Source: Anabas testudineus | Taxonomy: Eukaryota; Chordata; Actinopteri; Anabantiformes; Anabantidae | DNA length: 64,000 nt | Assembly (NCBI RefSeq): GCF_900324465.2 | Contig: NC_046617.1 | Span: 11,531,223-11,595,222 of the forward strand | Direction of reading: 5' to 3' | Notes under the pieces: generated by a model | Seen by the model: only the letters and a program-made list of their open reading frames with translations | What the model was told of the DNA's origin: nothing | The model's database searches: none | In this document: one piece after another, positions 16,892-29,050 of the stretch | Position numbering within the stretch: the first letter of the stretch is position 1 | Layout of the letters: every line of letters begins with the position of its first letter | Program-made: the position numbers and the translations under genes

Positions 16892-19800
16892 TCAGGAGGT
16901 GAAGTAGGAGTTCTGCATGGAGTAGAGACGGTCGATGGGGTTTCCCACTCGCCCAGCCAGGAGGCCGCTGTCCCCTGTTGCTAAGAGACAATCACCAAGG
17001 TGACCAAGGCTTCCATCACTGTCCAGGTCGTGAAACACTGCCTCTGAGTCTGCAGTGAAACGGAGCGAGAGTGTTAATAAGAACAGACAAATATGACATA
17101 ATACTTATTAATACACAAAACTCTATTTAAGCTAAAAAAAAAAAGAAGAAAGTCCAAAAATTAATTGTTAAATGAATGAGTCTTTATTTCTGTTCTACAG
17201 GGACTAACTTGCAGGATGACTCCGTGACCTTGAGCTGTTTTGACTGACATGAGAACATTTTGAGGGAGATGGTTTCGTTTGCAGTGCTGACCTACTGTCT
17301 TACCATAGGAGTGTAGCTGCTCATTATTCAATTGAGGTGGTGTCAGCCCATGTCGAAATGGCTCTCCAGTGTAGATGTTAGGGTCCAGAGCAAGTAGCTG
17401 TTGACGTGGCAGAGAGGGATATCCCAGTATCCCATCCATGCCATGGGTGCTAGATCCATCTAGGAGAAGTGAAAATCATTTTGGTCATACGATTATATAG
17501 TATTTACTTTACTTTTTTCTATTCTTCCTGATCCTGCATCAGTATTTTTGGCTCATACCTTCACTATCATCATTGCTCTGGCGGCCCCCTCTACTTGGTC
17601 CTCTCCTGGTTCCCCCCAGCTGCTCTTGTTCCTGCTGCTGCTGTTGCTGTTGCTGCTGACGGCGAGCTATCTTTTTCATCTGATGCATGAAAATACACAC
17701 TGTTGTTGTTGGGAACTTTCTTTGTGTATTGATTGCATTGACATTTAACATATGAGAAAATCTTTGTGAATCATCTCGAGTCTGACCTTTGCTCTCTGGT
17801 TTTGAAACCACACTTGCACAACCCGTACTGTGAGCCCGGTCTCAGCGGCCAGTGTCTCTCGCACCTACAGGAAAACATTTTCCATTCCAGTGTTTTAAAA
17901 ATACAGACTTTGCAATGTCATAACCAGCTTGACAGAAACTACTACATGGACAGATATGCAAGAACAATTACATTTGACAGCCAAGGGAGTATTTTCTGGC
18001 ATACATTTCCATTGATAAGACAGTCTGGTCCACCCACCTTGCGGCAAGGCTTAGCAGATACTTCAAAGGAGGCCTTGAAAGCACGGCGCTGTTGCGTGGT
18101 CAAGATGGTGCGTGGTCGTTTTGAGCGCTTGTGCTCCTTCCCTTCATCGCCACCCTTACCCCCACCAGAGCCCCCACCACCGTCCTCATCCTCACTTTTT
18201 ACTGGTAAGGTAAGCAGGCAACAAAACAGTCAGCCCTTACAGGAAGGTACTTTCATTCTGAGATAAAGAAGTAAAACAGTTTCTGCAGAGTTTGTTTTTA
18301 GTGCACTGGAGTTTCAGCTCCACATACTGTAGCCTTTTAAATAGCACTGTGTAACCAGATAACAATGGACTTCTGCTACACAAAACTGTGCAAAAAGCAG
18401 ACTAATAGCATGAATGTAGAAGAACAAGAATTTGCTTAAGGACTATTTAGAAAACCCTGATGTTTTTTGAATTGAATGTAGGCAAAGCAACCTTGTCACA
18501 AACTCTTGTCTTTACCTGATTCAGTTGGTGTAGGACTGATAGCAGCCAGCATTTCCCTTTCTTTTTCATAGTCCATGCGGCAGAGCAGCTGGCCTTCCTT
18601 CAACACAAACTCATCACCTCTCTGCAGCCGGCGTTCACACTCGCAGCAGCTAAAGCAGCCCAGGTGGTACACCTGGCCAAGCACGCGCATTATCAGCTCT
18701 GAACGCCCGATCACCTGCAGGCAGGCGCTGCACTTCCTCACAAATAGCCTGGAAACACACAGACTTCTTCTGTAAGTGTACACATCTTAAGGTAGGATGG
18801 GATGGGAGAGATGGCAGTCAAAGAGTGGAGAAAAGTTGAAGTAATTAAAGACAGAGGCACAGACAGAAGCTCAGACACACTTACCCTCGGCTCCAATGGT
18901 TTAGAGATTAGCATAGTCTCTTAATTAAAGGTCGTATAAACATTACCCAATTCACACTGCAACAAGGTGAACATCTGCTGTGAGGAATTACAGTAAATGG
19001 CATTTTTATATTGTATTGTTTCTCTTACGTGTCAGTAGATGGCAGTAGTTAGCTTATCACAAGAGAGCGGCCCATTGGGAGTCTTTCCCTTCTGATTCCT
19101 TAAATGTTGAGATTGATGTGATCTATCCTATCCATATATCACCCACAATCTTATTAACTGATTTAACGTTTTAAATAAAACTTAAAACCGAGTCTTTCTC
19201 ATAGCTTTACCCCATGTCCACTGTCTTTCTTTTGTCCCTACATCTCCTCCTGTGAGATGTTATAGTCCTTGAATTTCTCTCCTGCCTCACCATCTCTTTA
19301 CATCCTTATTTCCATTCACAGTGCCTAAGTCTCTGCCATTAAATTCCTCTCAAATCCCTGCTCTCGCACTTGGTTTCCTCCCCCTCCCTCCTTAGTATTT
19401 TCTGCCAGCATTCCCAGTTCTCCCTCATGCCCTCCCAGCCTGCCTCCCCAGTTCACTGAAACTAATAAAGACAGGATTAATTAGATTGTTGTTTAAACAG
19501 TGCGATGGCCAGACAGACGCTGTAAACTCATAACCAGGGATTGGGGATAGCATGGGGTTAATCTCTCTCCTCTCACTTATGCACACTAAAACACACATAC
19601 ACACTTACATACATACACACAGAGACTCCTACACACACACACACATGCACCCGCGCAGGCATGCACAAAAACATTTGCACACATCCAAGTTTTACTCTAC
19701 CTAGCCCATATTAGCGAGTTACCCATATTCACTGGACCATTAGTCATCATCATGCTGGTGGTATAACACACCTGTAATTTGAAAATGGTGTAGATTCACT

Positions 19801-22800
19801 GGATGGCAAGAATCTGATAGTCAGAGCATAGGTATAAAAAGGAGAAAGATCAGTCGATGCAGGAATAACACCAGGACAAAACACAACGCTGGATAAGAAG
19901 AAAGGAAAGACAGGAGGGAACAGGAGGAGGAAGGGACAAAGGCAGAAGTGTTGAAGCTCCCTGACTGAGTGATAGGAAGGTGTTGCTGCCCAAATCTGGA
20001 GTGTAAAGAAGGAGCCAGGTCTGCACATTAGAGCTCCTAATCTGTGATTCTGTCCCAAACGCAGCTGCTATGGCTAATCTTTCTCAATCCATCTGCCAAA
20101 CACTCCCAAATTCCCCAAATGACAGTGTCGCTAACTTAACATCATAACGCAAACACAAGTGTCCCTATTAGCTGCCCTACACAGATCTATTGTGACAGGA
20201 TTTTGTGTTTTCCTAAATGTTTCCCTATTTTCTTATAGAAACACTGCATACAGAGAAATGCTTCTACTTTATATGTCATATCTTTAAATATCTACCAGAA
20301 GCTATAATGTTAATCATTGTATCTGTCATCTAATGCATTCCCAAAGAGAACAATCTCAATGTTGCCTGTTCCTCACTCCTCACTCAAAACATAAAGGCTT
20401 TCCTTCACCGTGAACAAAATAGGACAGAAAAGAACCGTCGTACGATTGCTTGATTGCTCGAAGACTGATGATGTTGCTGGTTAAGTCCCACACTCCCTAA
20501 TCGGGGTGTACACAGCACGGTAGGAATTTACTCAACATGGCAAATGAAGGCAACTTGGGGCAACTGCCACAGAGGGGGGCCTGTAAGTAGATCAGCCTAA
20601 TCCCTCTAATAGAAGTATCATTCACACTGGCTTTGACCACGGCGTAGCTTCCAATAAACCACTATGGACATTATGGTTCGAGAGCAGCCACACGAATGAA
20701 GTCAATTCAACTTCCACATGTTCAAACATGTCAGTTTTAATGTTTTAATGTTATGTTTAATACATAACTTTCCCTGTGTGACTAAATACAGTAAATTTTT
20801 TTCTTATCTGTATTGCACTTCTACTCATAAAGCTCAATTTTTACATCTAATAAAGTCAGTGGTCTTGGCTTGTGATTTTGAATATGTATTTAGTTAACAG
20901 ATAAATAGACTCTCTATGATAAAATACAAAATAATATTGATTATAATATAGAACAACAATGTAAACATGTTTTAAACATTATTATTAATAATATAGAAGA
21001 TTTAGCTAGATTCAGTCGAAACAAACATGTTTGCATGAAATACAAAGAATATTTCTTGCATTTTAATTTCTATTCTAAAAAAAAAGTTACATTGAAACTA
21101 GAATTGAAACAGCTGAGGTATAATAAAGACCAGCTGCCTACAGATCTACTAAAAAAAAATATTTTCAGCAGGACTTTGCTTTGGACTTAAAGGGCTTTCT
21201 TTTAATGAAGTGATGTAATATTTTCGATATATACAGGATTACAAAGAATAGAGTAGAGTGAGTGCAGATTGAAGACTATAGAGAGCAGTCGACACTGAGA
21301 GCTTGTAATGTACAAAACCTCAGCAACCTTGGCTGCAGGCAATTTCATGTTGAGTACCGTGGATTTTGGAGGGGTTAGGGGGCATGACTAATTACAAGCT
21401 CACTGATTATGAGATCAAATGTAGCAGAGGCAGAAAAAAGGTGATGTATTGTAAGCACTGGGTGGGTATAATCAGCTCTTTCCTACTTGAGTTATTGTAG
21501 ATCCTAGGCAGACAAACAGAATAACAGAATTGTTGTCATCTCCCTAAGCTGTGTCATGTGGCATTGTTTTGCCTGTGAGCTCCAACAAGCACAACAATGT
21601 CTGGACAGCAGCACAATCATTCCATGAATATGTATGTGTCTCTGAGTGATTACAGTTGTTGTGCTTGCTTTCATAATTGCTGAATATTTATACAGGTATG
21701 GGTTTTCTTATATTGACTCTCGAATTGGATCAGTTGTATTTAGGCAAGCAACTTCGACAGATTTCAGCTTTACCTTGGCTGATCAAAGCTGCACCGTGTT
21801 ATTTCATTTTTATTCATTTCGCATAACAATATAAGATGCGTCTCTAAACACATGCTGCAGTATGCATATATACAAACTCGCGCTTCAACCATTCGTTATG
21901 TGTTCAGAATGACCAGAGTGTCTGACACACAAATGGGTGTTTACACGTTCCCTGAAAATGAAGGTACATCCAAGGATTCATATAAGAGTTGCAAAAAGAA
22001 CAAATGATATACAACAATCTTACTTTTAAGTTGTATTCTGTTTAGTATCTATTTCTCGGAAGTGTGTGCGTAGATGTGTGTGTGTGTGTGTGTGTGCGCA
22101 CTTTTGGCGGATATTGCTCTGTGAAGCAAAATGGCTCAGAGCCAGGGTTCAGTAATCACATCATCTCCTTTTATTAAATCTCCCTGCACTGCTTCTGTGT
22201 TATTAAAATCTCCCAGCATTCCCCACGATACTCGCTACCCCTGCCACCACTCACTCACACTCACACAAATACACACGTTCCTAAATGTATATACATATAT
22301 ATATGTATATATCTATATATATATAATACAGTCACACAGTCACACATTCACACACTGGTGTATATATAGAGTCATATGCATATATAAACACAAATATGCA
22401 CAGTTTGTGTAAACACAGATAAGGTTTCTAGGTACAAACATCAATAAAACACAGACAGATGCTGTCATTTGTGCACCATGTTCATATATGCATCAACAAC
22501 GTAACATCATAACCAGTCCTCTTGCTCAGTGATTGCTCTCCAAAATTTGGAAATGCTATGTAGCCTAATAGTCGTTCTCTAATGGCCATGATGGGCCTGC
22601 TGTGTATGGACTACTTCGAGACAGTTACATGTCATAGCTCTCACTATAAATCATTCACACTGGTAATACGGCCAGCTCTCCACGTGAGCAGCTCTGAAGG
22701 CCATGATATTCAAGTCCTAATGTAATGTACCTGTGTAACGCAACAACTAAAAAACTGCATGACGTGCACGGTCTGCATGGTACAAGTCTCTGGGTGTATG

Positions 22801-25800
22801 CGAGCTACACCTGATGCTACCAAGAATGAATGCTATGTGTGAGAATATGGATGTGTGTGACTTTGGTGTGTCTGTGTGTGTTAGTTTAGATAAAACAGTT
22901 AATCCCCAGGCCACCAGAACGCAATATCCTGTCTGCCCGTTTCTCATTTCCTGTCTGTCTCTGGCGGAGCGGGAAGCAGCAGGGAGGGGGTGGCGGGGGA
23001 CAGCGGGACCCGTTGCCCCAGAAACAGGAGATACAGCCGGTCGATTTGAGAAAAGTCTATGTCGATCTCCCTATCTCTCTCTCTCTGGTGCGACCCCCTA
23101 TCCTCTCTCTCTTTTTTCCTCTCCCTCTCTGCTTTTATTATCTCAGATTTAATAAAGCCGAGGCGAGCAGCTTGTTCTGCCATGAAACATTTATTAGCTG
23201 TCTGTTATAAAATTGTTGTGGGGGAGGAAAGATGATGGGGTCTCATCTCACATTATTCAAAAACAGTGGCAATATCACACGACCCCCCCGCCCCCACCAC
23301 CACCACCACCACCACCACACACCTTCCTCACATGCATACACACACCCAGACAAAAATCTGCCCTTCCCTGTGGCAGTTCCCATTCTAAAACTCTCCAACA
23401 CCTCGTCTCTGCCCTCCGTATCCCGTTTTGAACCCTTGCACCATCACTGAGCTTTCAACCTGACGTTCTTTCATTTATATCATAAAAGTTCAAAAACCCA
23501 AGAACTCCCCTCTTTGCTTTCCTCTGGCAACCACGGCTGCAGGTTTAGTAATTTAAGACTCTTGAGTAATGGGAGTGCTTGAATTTTGCAGAGCTACATG
23601 TATCTACTAGCCACTCGATGGGATTTATAAACTCTACTTTACAGTCCTGAGCCATTAAAACCCACACTGCAGACCAAACACTTGTCTTTCAAATGCAGAT
23701 ATAATATATATGCATTAGTATTCAATTATTTAAAAAACACACACACCATACTTTTTGGTTTCCTGAGGTTTGAGTTGTCAGTTTAAGAGTTTTCTGGTGC
23801 CACTCTAATAAAATCATGATTTCTTTTTTCGATAAGACACATTGCCTTTGATTTTTTTTAATTATTACAATCATGTATTTTTAAAATGCAAATTCTCATT
23901 GCAGTGAGCATCAAAAACTAAGTTCTCTTCTTCATCTTTTCTCCAATGTCAGATAAAACAGCTCAAAACAAATTAAATCAAAATGATCTGCATGGTTATA
24001 GACCACTAGAGAAATGCAAGAAATTAGTTTTTTTGTAATTTAGTTGAACATATTTTTGTTTCAGTATTCAGATTTAAAAAAAATTTAAAGTAATTTATTA
24101 ATATGCCAGTGAAGCGTTAAAGTGTTAACTGAGAACAGTAATGGTTTTTGGTCCTACCGACATGTCATTACATAATTCTCTCTAGTATTTCCCTGCAGCC
24201 CAGTGTCAGACCTGTCATCAGAGGACAACCACAGAATGCTGGGTAATTAGCACTGTACCCAATCAGCCTCTCCAACACCTCCTCCCATTCTGATCCCGAG
24301 ACACAAAGAGGCGCTGGGGGGGCGATTAAGAGAAAACAAGGGATAAACGGGGAGATAAACTGTTTGGTGTCATCGCTGCTATCAATCTCAGAGGAAGGAA
24401 ATGAGGTTTGGGATAGAGAAATATTATTACAAAGCAGACAGTGATGAATGAGGAAAAGGATAGAGAGGCAGGGAGAGAAATGGGTGGGTGGGGAGGGGGC
24501 ACAGAGGGGAGAAGAGGGGTAGAAGCAGACGTAGCCTCAGTTTTAAAGCAACAAGACTCAGAAAGTTCACTTAAATGCACTGTAAACTGAGAGGGTTGTA
24601 CCTGGTCAGCGGAAGGAGATTCCATAACTTTGGCTGTGGGGTCTCCCTCTCTCTGTCAGCAGCAAGAGGGTTTGTAGTCTCAATGCCCTCCGCCCCACAG
24701 AGTCAGATATTAAACCTATGGTTTAGTGTATATCCACCCCGGTGACTTGTTTTTCACAGGACTGAAGCTGCCTTTATGGAATTACAAGGGCTTGCAGGCT
24801 CCTCACAGCCAGACTACCCTCCACCCTGTCTGGGCTCACCACTATTGACCAGAGAACACTGGACTAAGACTACTGAGTTTGGCAAGGAACCCTGATGTCA
24901 AGTCAGTCCAGAAGTGCAGGGTACTGAGGGTGCTTTGTTCATACATGTCTGTAATTGTCTGTCTGCTAATCAGCTTGTATTGCCTCACTTTCTATCAGAA
25001 TATATAACCTTCCTTCTGTTTCTTCTATTTAAATTACTCATTTTAAATCGTAAAAAACTACATTAACATGTATCTGTAGACTTGTGCTGACTGTTTTACT
25101 TTGGTTGTAAAAAAAAATCTTATCTAGGAAAAAAACCCATCATTACTACTTGGAGTTCTGTTTCTGGTATATGAAATATACATGTATATATCTAAATTAC
25201 CATCTTGGCATATGACAATTCCTAAAAAACACCCTAATGGGAATTTTTTGCTGCCTCAAAACAGCCTCACGCTGCCTCAAAACAGCCTCACGCTGATCAT
25301 CTGGTCCATACCAGGACGGAGATTCAGAGAATTTTTTGAGGTATCAAAACAAAAAATCCTCCAGAAAAATCCACAAGATGCACTTGAGTTTATTGTGTCT
25401 AAATCCCCTCATTTCCATAACAGATTGAGACCAGGAAAACTCAAAACTGAAGGCATACCACCTGTTTTTTTTTTCTTTTTTTTTTTTAACAGAGATAAGA
25501 AGTTGCAGTAAGGCGGTGGCTAATTTATAACGTGAAGTGGATCAGCTAAGAAATTCACCTATAGTTCGATGCATTGGATAAATATTTAGATTATTATTAG
25601 GTAGTAAAAGTCCACTGATATGCTGAAACCTGACATTAGTTTGAAAACCCAAATGATCCATTTAGAATTAGAAGTATCATTTGAAAACATTAAAGGCCAA
25701 ATTTAAAATAACATTTTTGCATCAAATTCAGTCCAGCCCAATTGAATGGCGGGGGGGATGGGTCACCTTTCAAAATAAGATTATTTCCTCTTTTGGTGTG

Positions 25801-28800
25801 TAGATTAATCAAAAAAATGTCAACAATATCTCCCCTAAAAAGCCCTTTTGCATTCATTTTATATTCACCATTGTCTTATAGAAAACAAGCATATGTGAAC
25901 AGATGAGCAGGGTAACAGCTCTGTTTGGCTCGGGGAGGCGAAGTCTGCCTGTGTGTGTGTGTGCTGGGTGATGTAATCAAAGCAAAGGAGGAATTAAAAA
26001 ATGTTTGGACAAGGCAGAGATACTGCATGAAGGAGACATGGAAAATAGCCCAGTATGAGCTGAAAAGCCTGCAAAATGCCGTCTGTATCTATATCATCCC
26101 CATTATCTGCAGCAGTGATGTTATTAATTTTACACCTGACATTAGAAGAAAGCTCACATTAAAGCGTACAGACATCCGGAAACTGATCTGCGTCTTTTCC
26201 GTTTGAACAAACAGGAACTAAAAAAAAGCAAGCATCTCCTAATAATCACGAAAATCTTCCAAAATACTTATGCAGGTCCTAGATTCTTGGACGCGACTGT
26301 ATTACAATGCACACACCTGCTCTAGATGGGAGGAAAGCGTGTGTAGTGTAAAGCGCTGATGGACAGACTGCAGGGAAAACAAGGAGACATTGTTGCTGAT
26401 CTGCTGAAGGTCACAGGCAGCACTGTGTGCCAAGTCTGGCACCGACTCACACACAATAAGGCAATCCATATGCAATGTATAGGGAACTAAATCAACACCA
26501 TAGTAAAAAAAGATGCTTGCTATTAATTTGGATCTCCAATTACAGTCATTACACAAGACGAGAAAATATGCTGTTTCATCCCATCACTGGAAATGAACCC
26601 AGAACTTTGTTTATGATAAGCTATTGCCTCCTCGTTTCCCACTCATTTTTTCAGATAAGCGTCACACAATGGGACTTTCATCAACCAGTTCCCCTGTCTT
26701 GTATTCTCCCTCTCTCTCCCTGGTTTTTCCTCGCTCGCTCTCTCTGTGCCTCCAGATGTCAGGTACAGTGGGAGAGTCTGTGCTGCTGGATGTCGTCTGA
26801 CACTTTTCAAAACAATGATAACAAGCTGCAGGCTCGTCCTTCAGCCATCCACCCCTGAAGCTCCCACTGCACACGCTGACCGCAGCCCACAACAAACAGC
26901 CGAAACAAAAGAACGAGCACACACACACACACACACACACACTGTTAAAGTACAGCAGTAATTGTCAAACAAAAAGTTGTACAATTCACAAAACAACCAC
27001 TTCTAATATTTACAGACACTGTATGAATTATGGAATCATGGAACAACAAATTGATCACAGTCACATTGGAAAATGCCCCATAAAACAAAATACTTATCTG
27101 CCCATGAACGTCTAAATATAAATCACCAATGGTCAATTAAATAAATATCGTTAAAAATGATTATGATTCATATAAGTGGGAAAAAGTAGACTGTTGAACA
27201 TTCAACTTAAAATTTCCAATTAATAATGTGAATCCTTGATAGTCCCTTAAATGTCCTTTTGTGGTTTCATAGATGTATAAAACACCTTCTCTATCTGACA
27301 ACACCACACTTCATATATCACTGTGTTACTATACATCGTAGCTGCATTTGTATTCGTACCACAGTCAAAATTTTACATTTAATTCTACGTTTAAGTACTG
27401 ATGTTGCACACACACCCCTTGAATTTTTTCAGTATGAAGCATATATGCTTAAACGCAGTCCTCGTAATTGTTGAAATAAAAGATATTGTTCTTTTCAAGC
27501 CACTTGATTTTTTTATTTTAACTTTCTTTTAATTGTATGTTTCACATTATATTTTAACTAAGGACTATGTTCAGCTCCTGACCACAATACAAATGCAGTA
27601 TTTTTTTATCATTATTCAAATTACTATAATAAAAACTTCTATCCAAATACCAGAGGAAGATGAATAGTGCATTAGAACACATAACTTGAGTGAACTAGGT
27701 GTATAGGGAGTCTAAGTGATGTATCCGTCTGTTATTGCGAGACTAGATATTTTATTTATTAGGTGTTACTCTTCTGATACATCTTTTACTTTCAGCATGG
27801 ACTAAATCTAAAAATGTAATAGTTGGAAAAAAAACATGCATTTCTACAACTAAGCTTCCAAGTTTCAGCTGAGGAGAGGAGAGCATGCATTTTTAATTGA
27901 CCTCTGGACATGTGGCATGTCATAAACATGTCTTACATCTGAGGTGAGAGCATGAGTCAGGCTCGTTTCTTACAGTGGGTGCATACGTGTGTGTGTGTGT
28001 GTGTGTGTGTGTTTGATCTTACTTTTCATAGTCGTGCTTGCAGTACAGCAGGCGGTCCCTGCAGTAACAGGTCCCGGTGAGCGCGCTCAAACACACTGCG
28101 CACTTGACGCAGGTCTCGTGCCAGGAGCGCTCGTTCACGCGCAGCAGGAAGCGGTCGGCGATGGGAGACTCGCAGCCTGCACACACCTCTCCTCCTGCCC
28201 TGTACTCCGGACCTGAGGAGCCGAGACACAACAGCAACAGGCCGAAGCCAGGATCTCTGAATACGCACTGAGGTCTGAAGTCAAAGTTAAATGATCCCAG
28301 TTTCTCTCCATGGTCAAACGTCACAGGCTGAGCTCAGCTGAACTTTCACAGTTTAAGTTCAAATATTTCTTTTTATTATTAATATTATTATTTTTTATCA
28401 AATGTTTTATTTTAAAATATAAAAATGACGCAAATGTATACACATTTGCACAATCTGCAGAATCTTTGCTGAACCCCCCAAGAGCATTGAAAACATGTTT
28501 ATTATGAAGGTTACTTACAGGACTGTTGATGCGTATTTTTTATCAATCACAAAACTTAAAAAGTACCGAGAAGATGAACCTTTTGTATCTTTTTTTACCG
28601 TCAATATATTATTGATATATTGACGAGATAGATACCTTTTCTTCCCATTTGTTTTTATGACGATATTTTTATCTTTTGAAATAAATTTGTTTTTATAGCA
28701 TATTTTGTCGCTACTCCACAATATCACCACAACATTTTCTTGTGAGGACTATACTCATATTTCCTTCTGAAACACATGTAGGAATTTCTATTACTCCAAT

Positions 28801-29050
28801 ATTCAGGAGCGAGTGATGAGCTCCAGTGATGTTTAACATCAGTCTGTATTATAGGGTTTCAGCCTTGTGACTTTTCTAACAGCTTTACAATAAGTTCAGC
28901 ACCTGCCTGGTGACTTAATAATATTTTTTCTGGTGACAATTTGCTATTCGGTGTTTGTATCTCTGGGCCTTGTTGTCGTTGAAACTCACCAAAAGGCGTC
29001 GAGGATGGAGGCTGCTGCAGACAGGACTGCTGGCTCTCCTCTGTTTTCAT
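16892..29050 (-). CDS. LIM-homeodomain transcription factor, LMX1A-like (8 coding exons, 386 aa)
   Basis: Exons: 28990-29050, 28023-28212, 18516-18748, 18038-18201, 17787-17864, 17559-17679, 17304-17459, 16892-17049. Phases agree, ATG to TGA. Two LIM zinc-binding domains (about 31-84 and 90-145) are followed by a [10 protein letters not shown] acidic/Gly linker. A homeodomain (about 187-246) contains [18 protein letters not shown] and [12 protein letters not shown] nine-Gln run and the GLTPPQ block follow. The C-terminus ([17 protein letters not shown]) is the LMX1 signature; the ending SMQNSYFTS is LMX1A rather than LMX1B. The LIM1 domain and N-terminus are diverged from LMX1A and LMX1B, and the neighbours are 19p13-type genes. 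This may therefore be the extra fish lmx1a-like (lmx1al) paralogue; no symbol is asserted. Family role: LMX1 factors pattern roof plate, midbrain dopamine neurons and dorsal limb. An acceptor at 29079 implies an upstream non-coding exon. Confidence 0.9.
22075..22096. repeat. (GT)n microsatellite
   Basis: Eleven GT-type dinucleotides in the lmx1a-like intron. An AT/ATATAC-type tract lies nearby at about 22287-22325. Confidence 0.9.
23280..23322. repeat. Poly-C / (CCA)n low-complexity tract
   Basis: Run of C followed by about nine CCA/CAC units. Long open frames of Pro or His here are products of the repeat, not a gene. Confidence 0.9.
25250..25294. repeat. Two-copy 21-bp tandem duplication
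   Basis: A 21-bp unit beginning gctgcctcaaaacagcctca is repeated exactly at 25250-25270 and 25271-25291, followed by gctg. A recent replication-slippage-type duplication in an intron. Confidence 0.9.
26918..26942. repeat. (CA)n microsatellite
   Basis: About twelve CA units in the large lmx1a-like intron. Confidence 0.9.
27987..28013. repeat. (GT)n microsatellite beside an lmx1a-like splice donor
   Basis: About thirteen GT units ending roughly 10 nt from the donor of the LIM1 exon (exon end 28023). The repeat begins almost immediately inside the intron. Confidence 0.9.
28599..28625. repeat. Perfect 11-bp inverted repeat (hairpin) in lmx1a-like intron 1
   Basis: Arms cgtcaatatat (28599-28609) and atatattgacg (28615-28625) flank the 5-nt loop tattg. 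Beyond the arms, gtatct at 28585 and agatac at about 28629 allow an imperfect longer stem. This could be a small MITE remnant or simply an AT-rich hairpin. Confidence 0.7.

Larger units (their letters stand above)
18749..28022. other. 9.3-kb intron of the lmx1a-like gene, likely enhancer-bearing
   Basis: This intron separates the LIM1 and LIM2 exons and has no supported exon. It mixes simple repeats with stretches of high-complexity sequence rich in TAATTA-, ATTAAT- and ACAATG-type motifs (homeodomain and SOX-like words). Examples are at about 19455-19560, 20440-20720, 21340-21610, 22130-22240, 23120-23220 and 24170-24300. These look like conserved non-coding elements, but conservation cannot be shown from one sequence. 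Confidence 0.4.

Noticed and set aside
23213-23450. Pro-rich and His-rich open frames
   Set aside because: Products of the poly-C/CCA repeat.
25182-25511. 109-codon plus open frame
   Set aside because: It includes a tandem duplication and a poly-T-derived Phe run; no splice context or family likeness.
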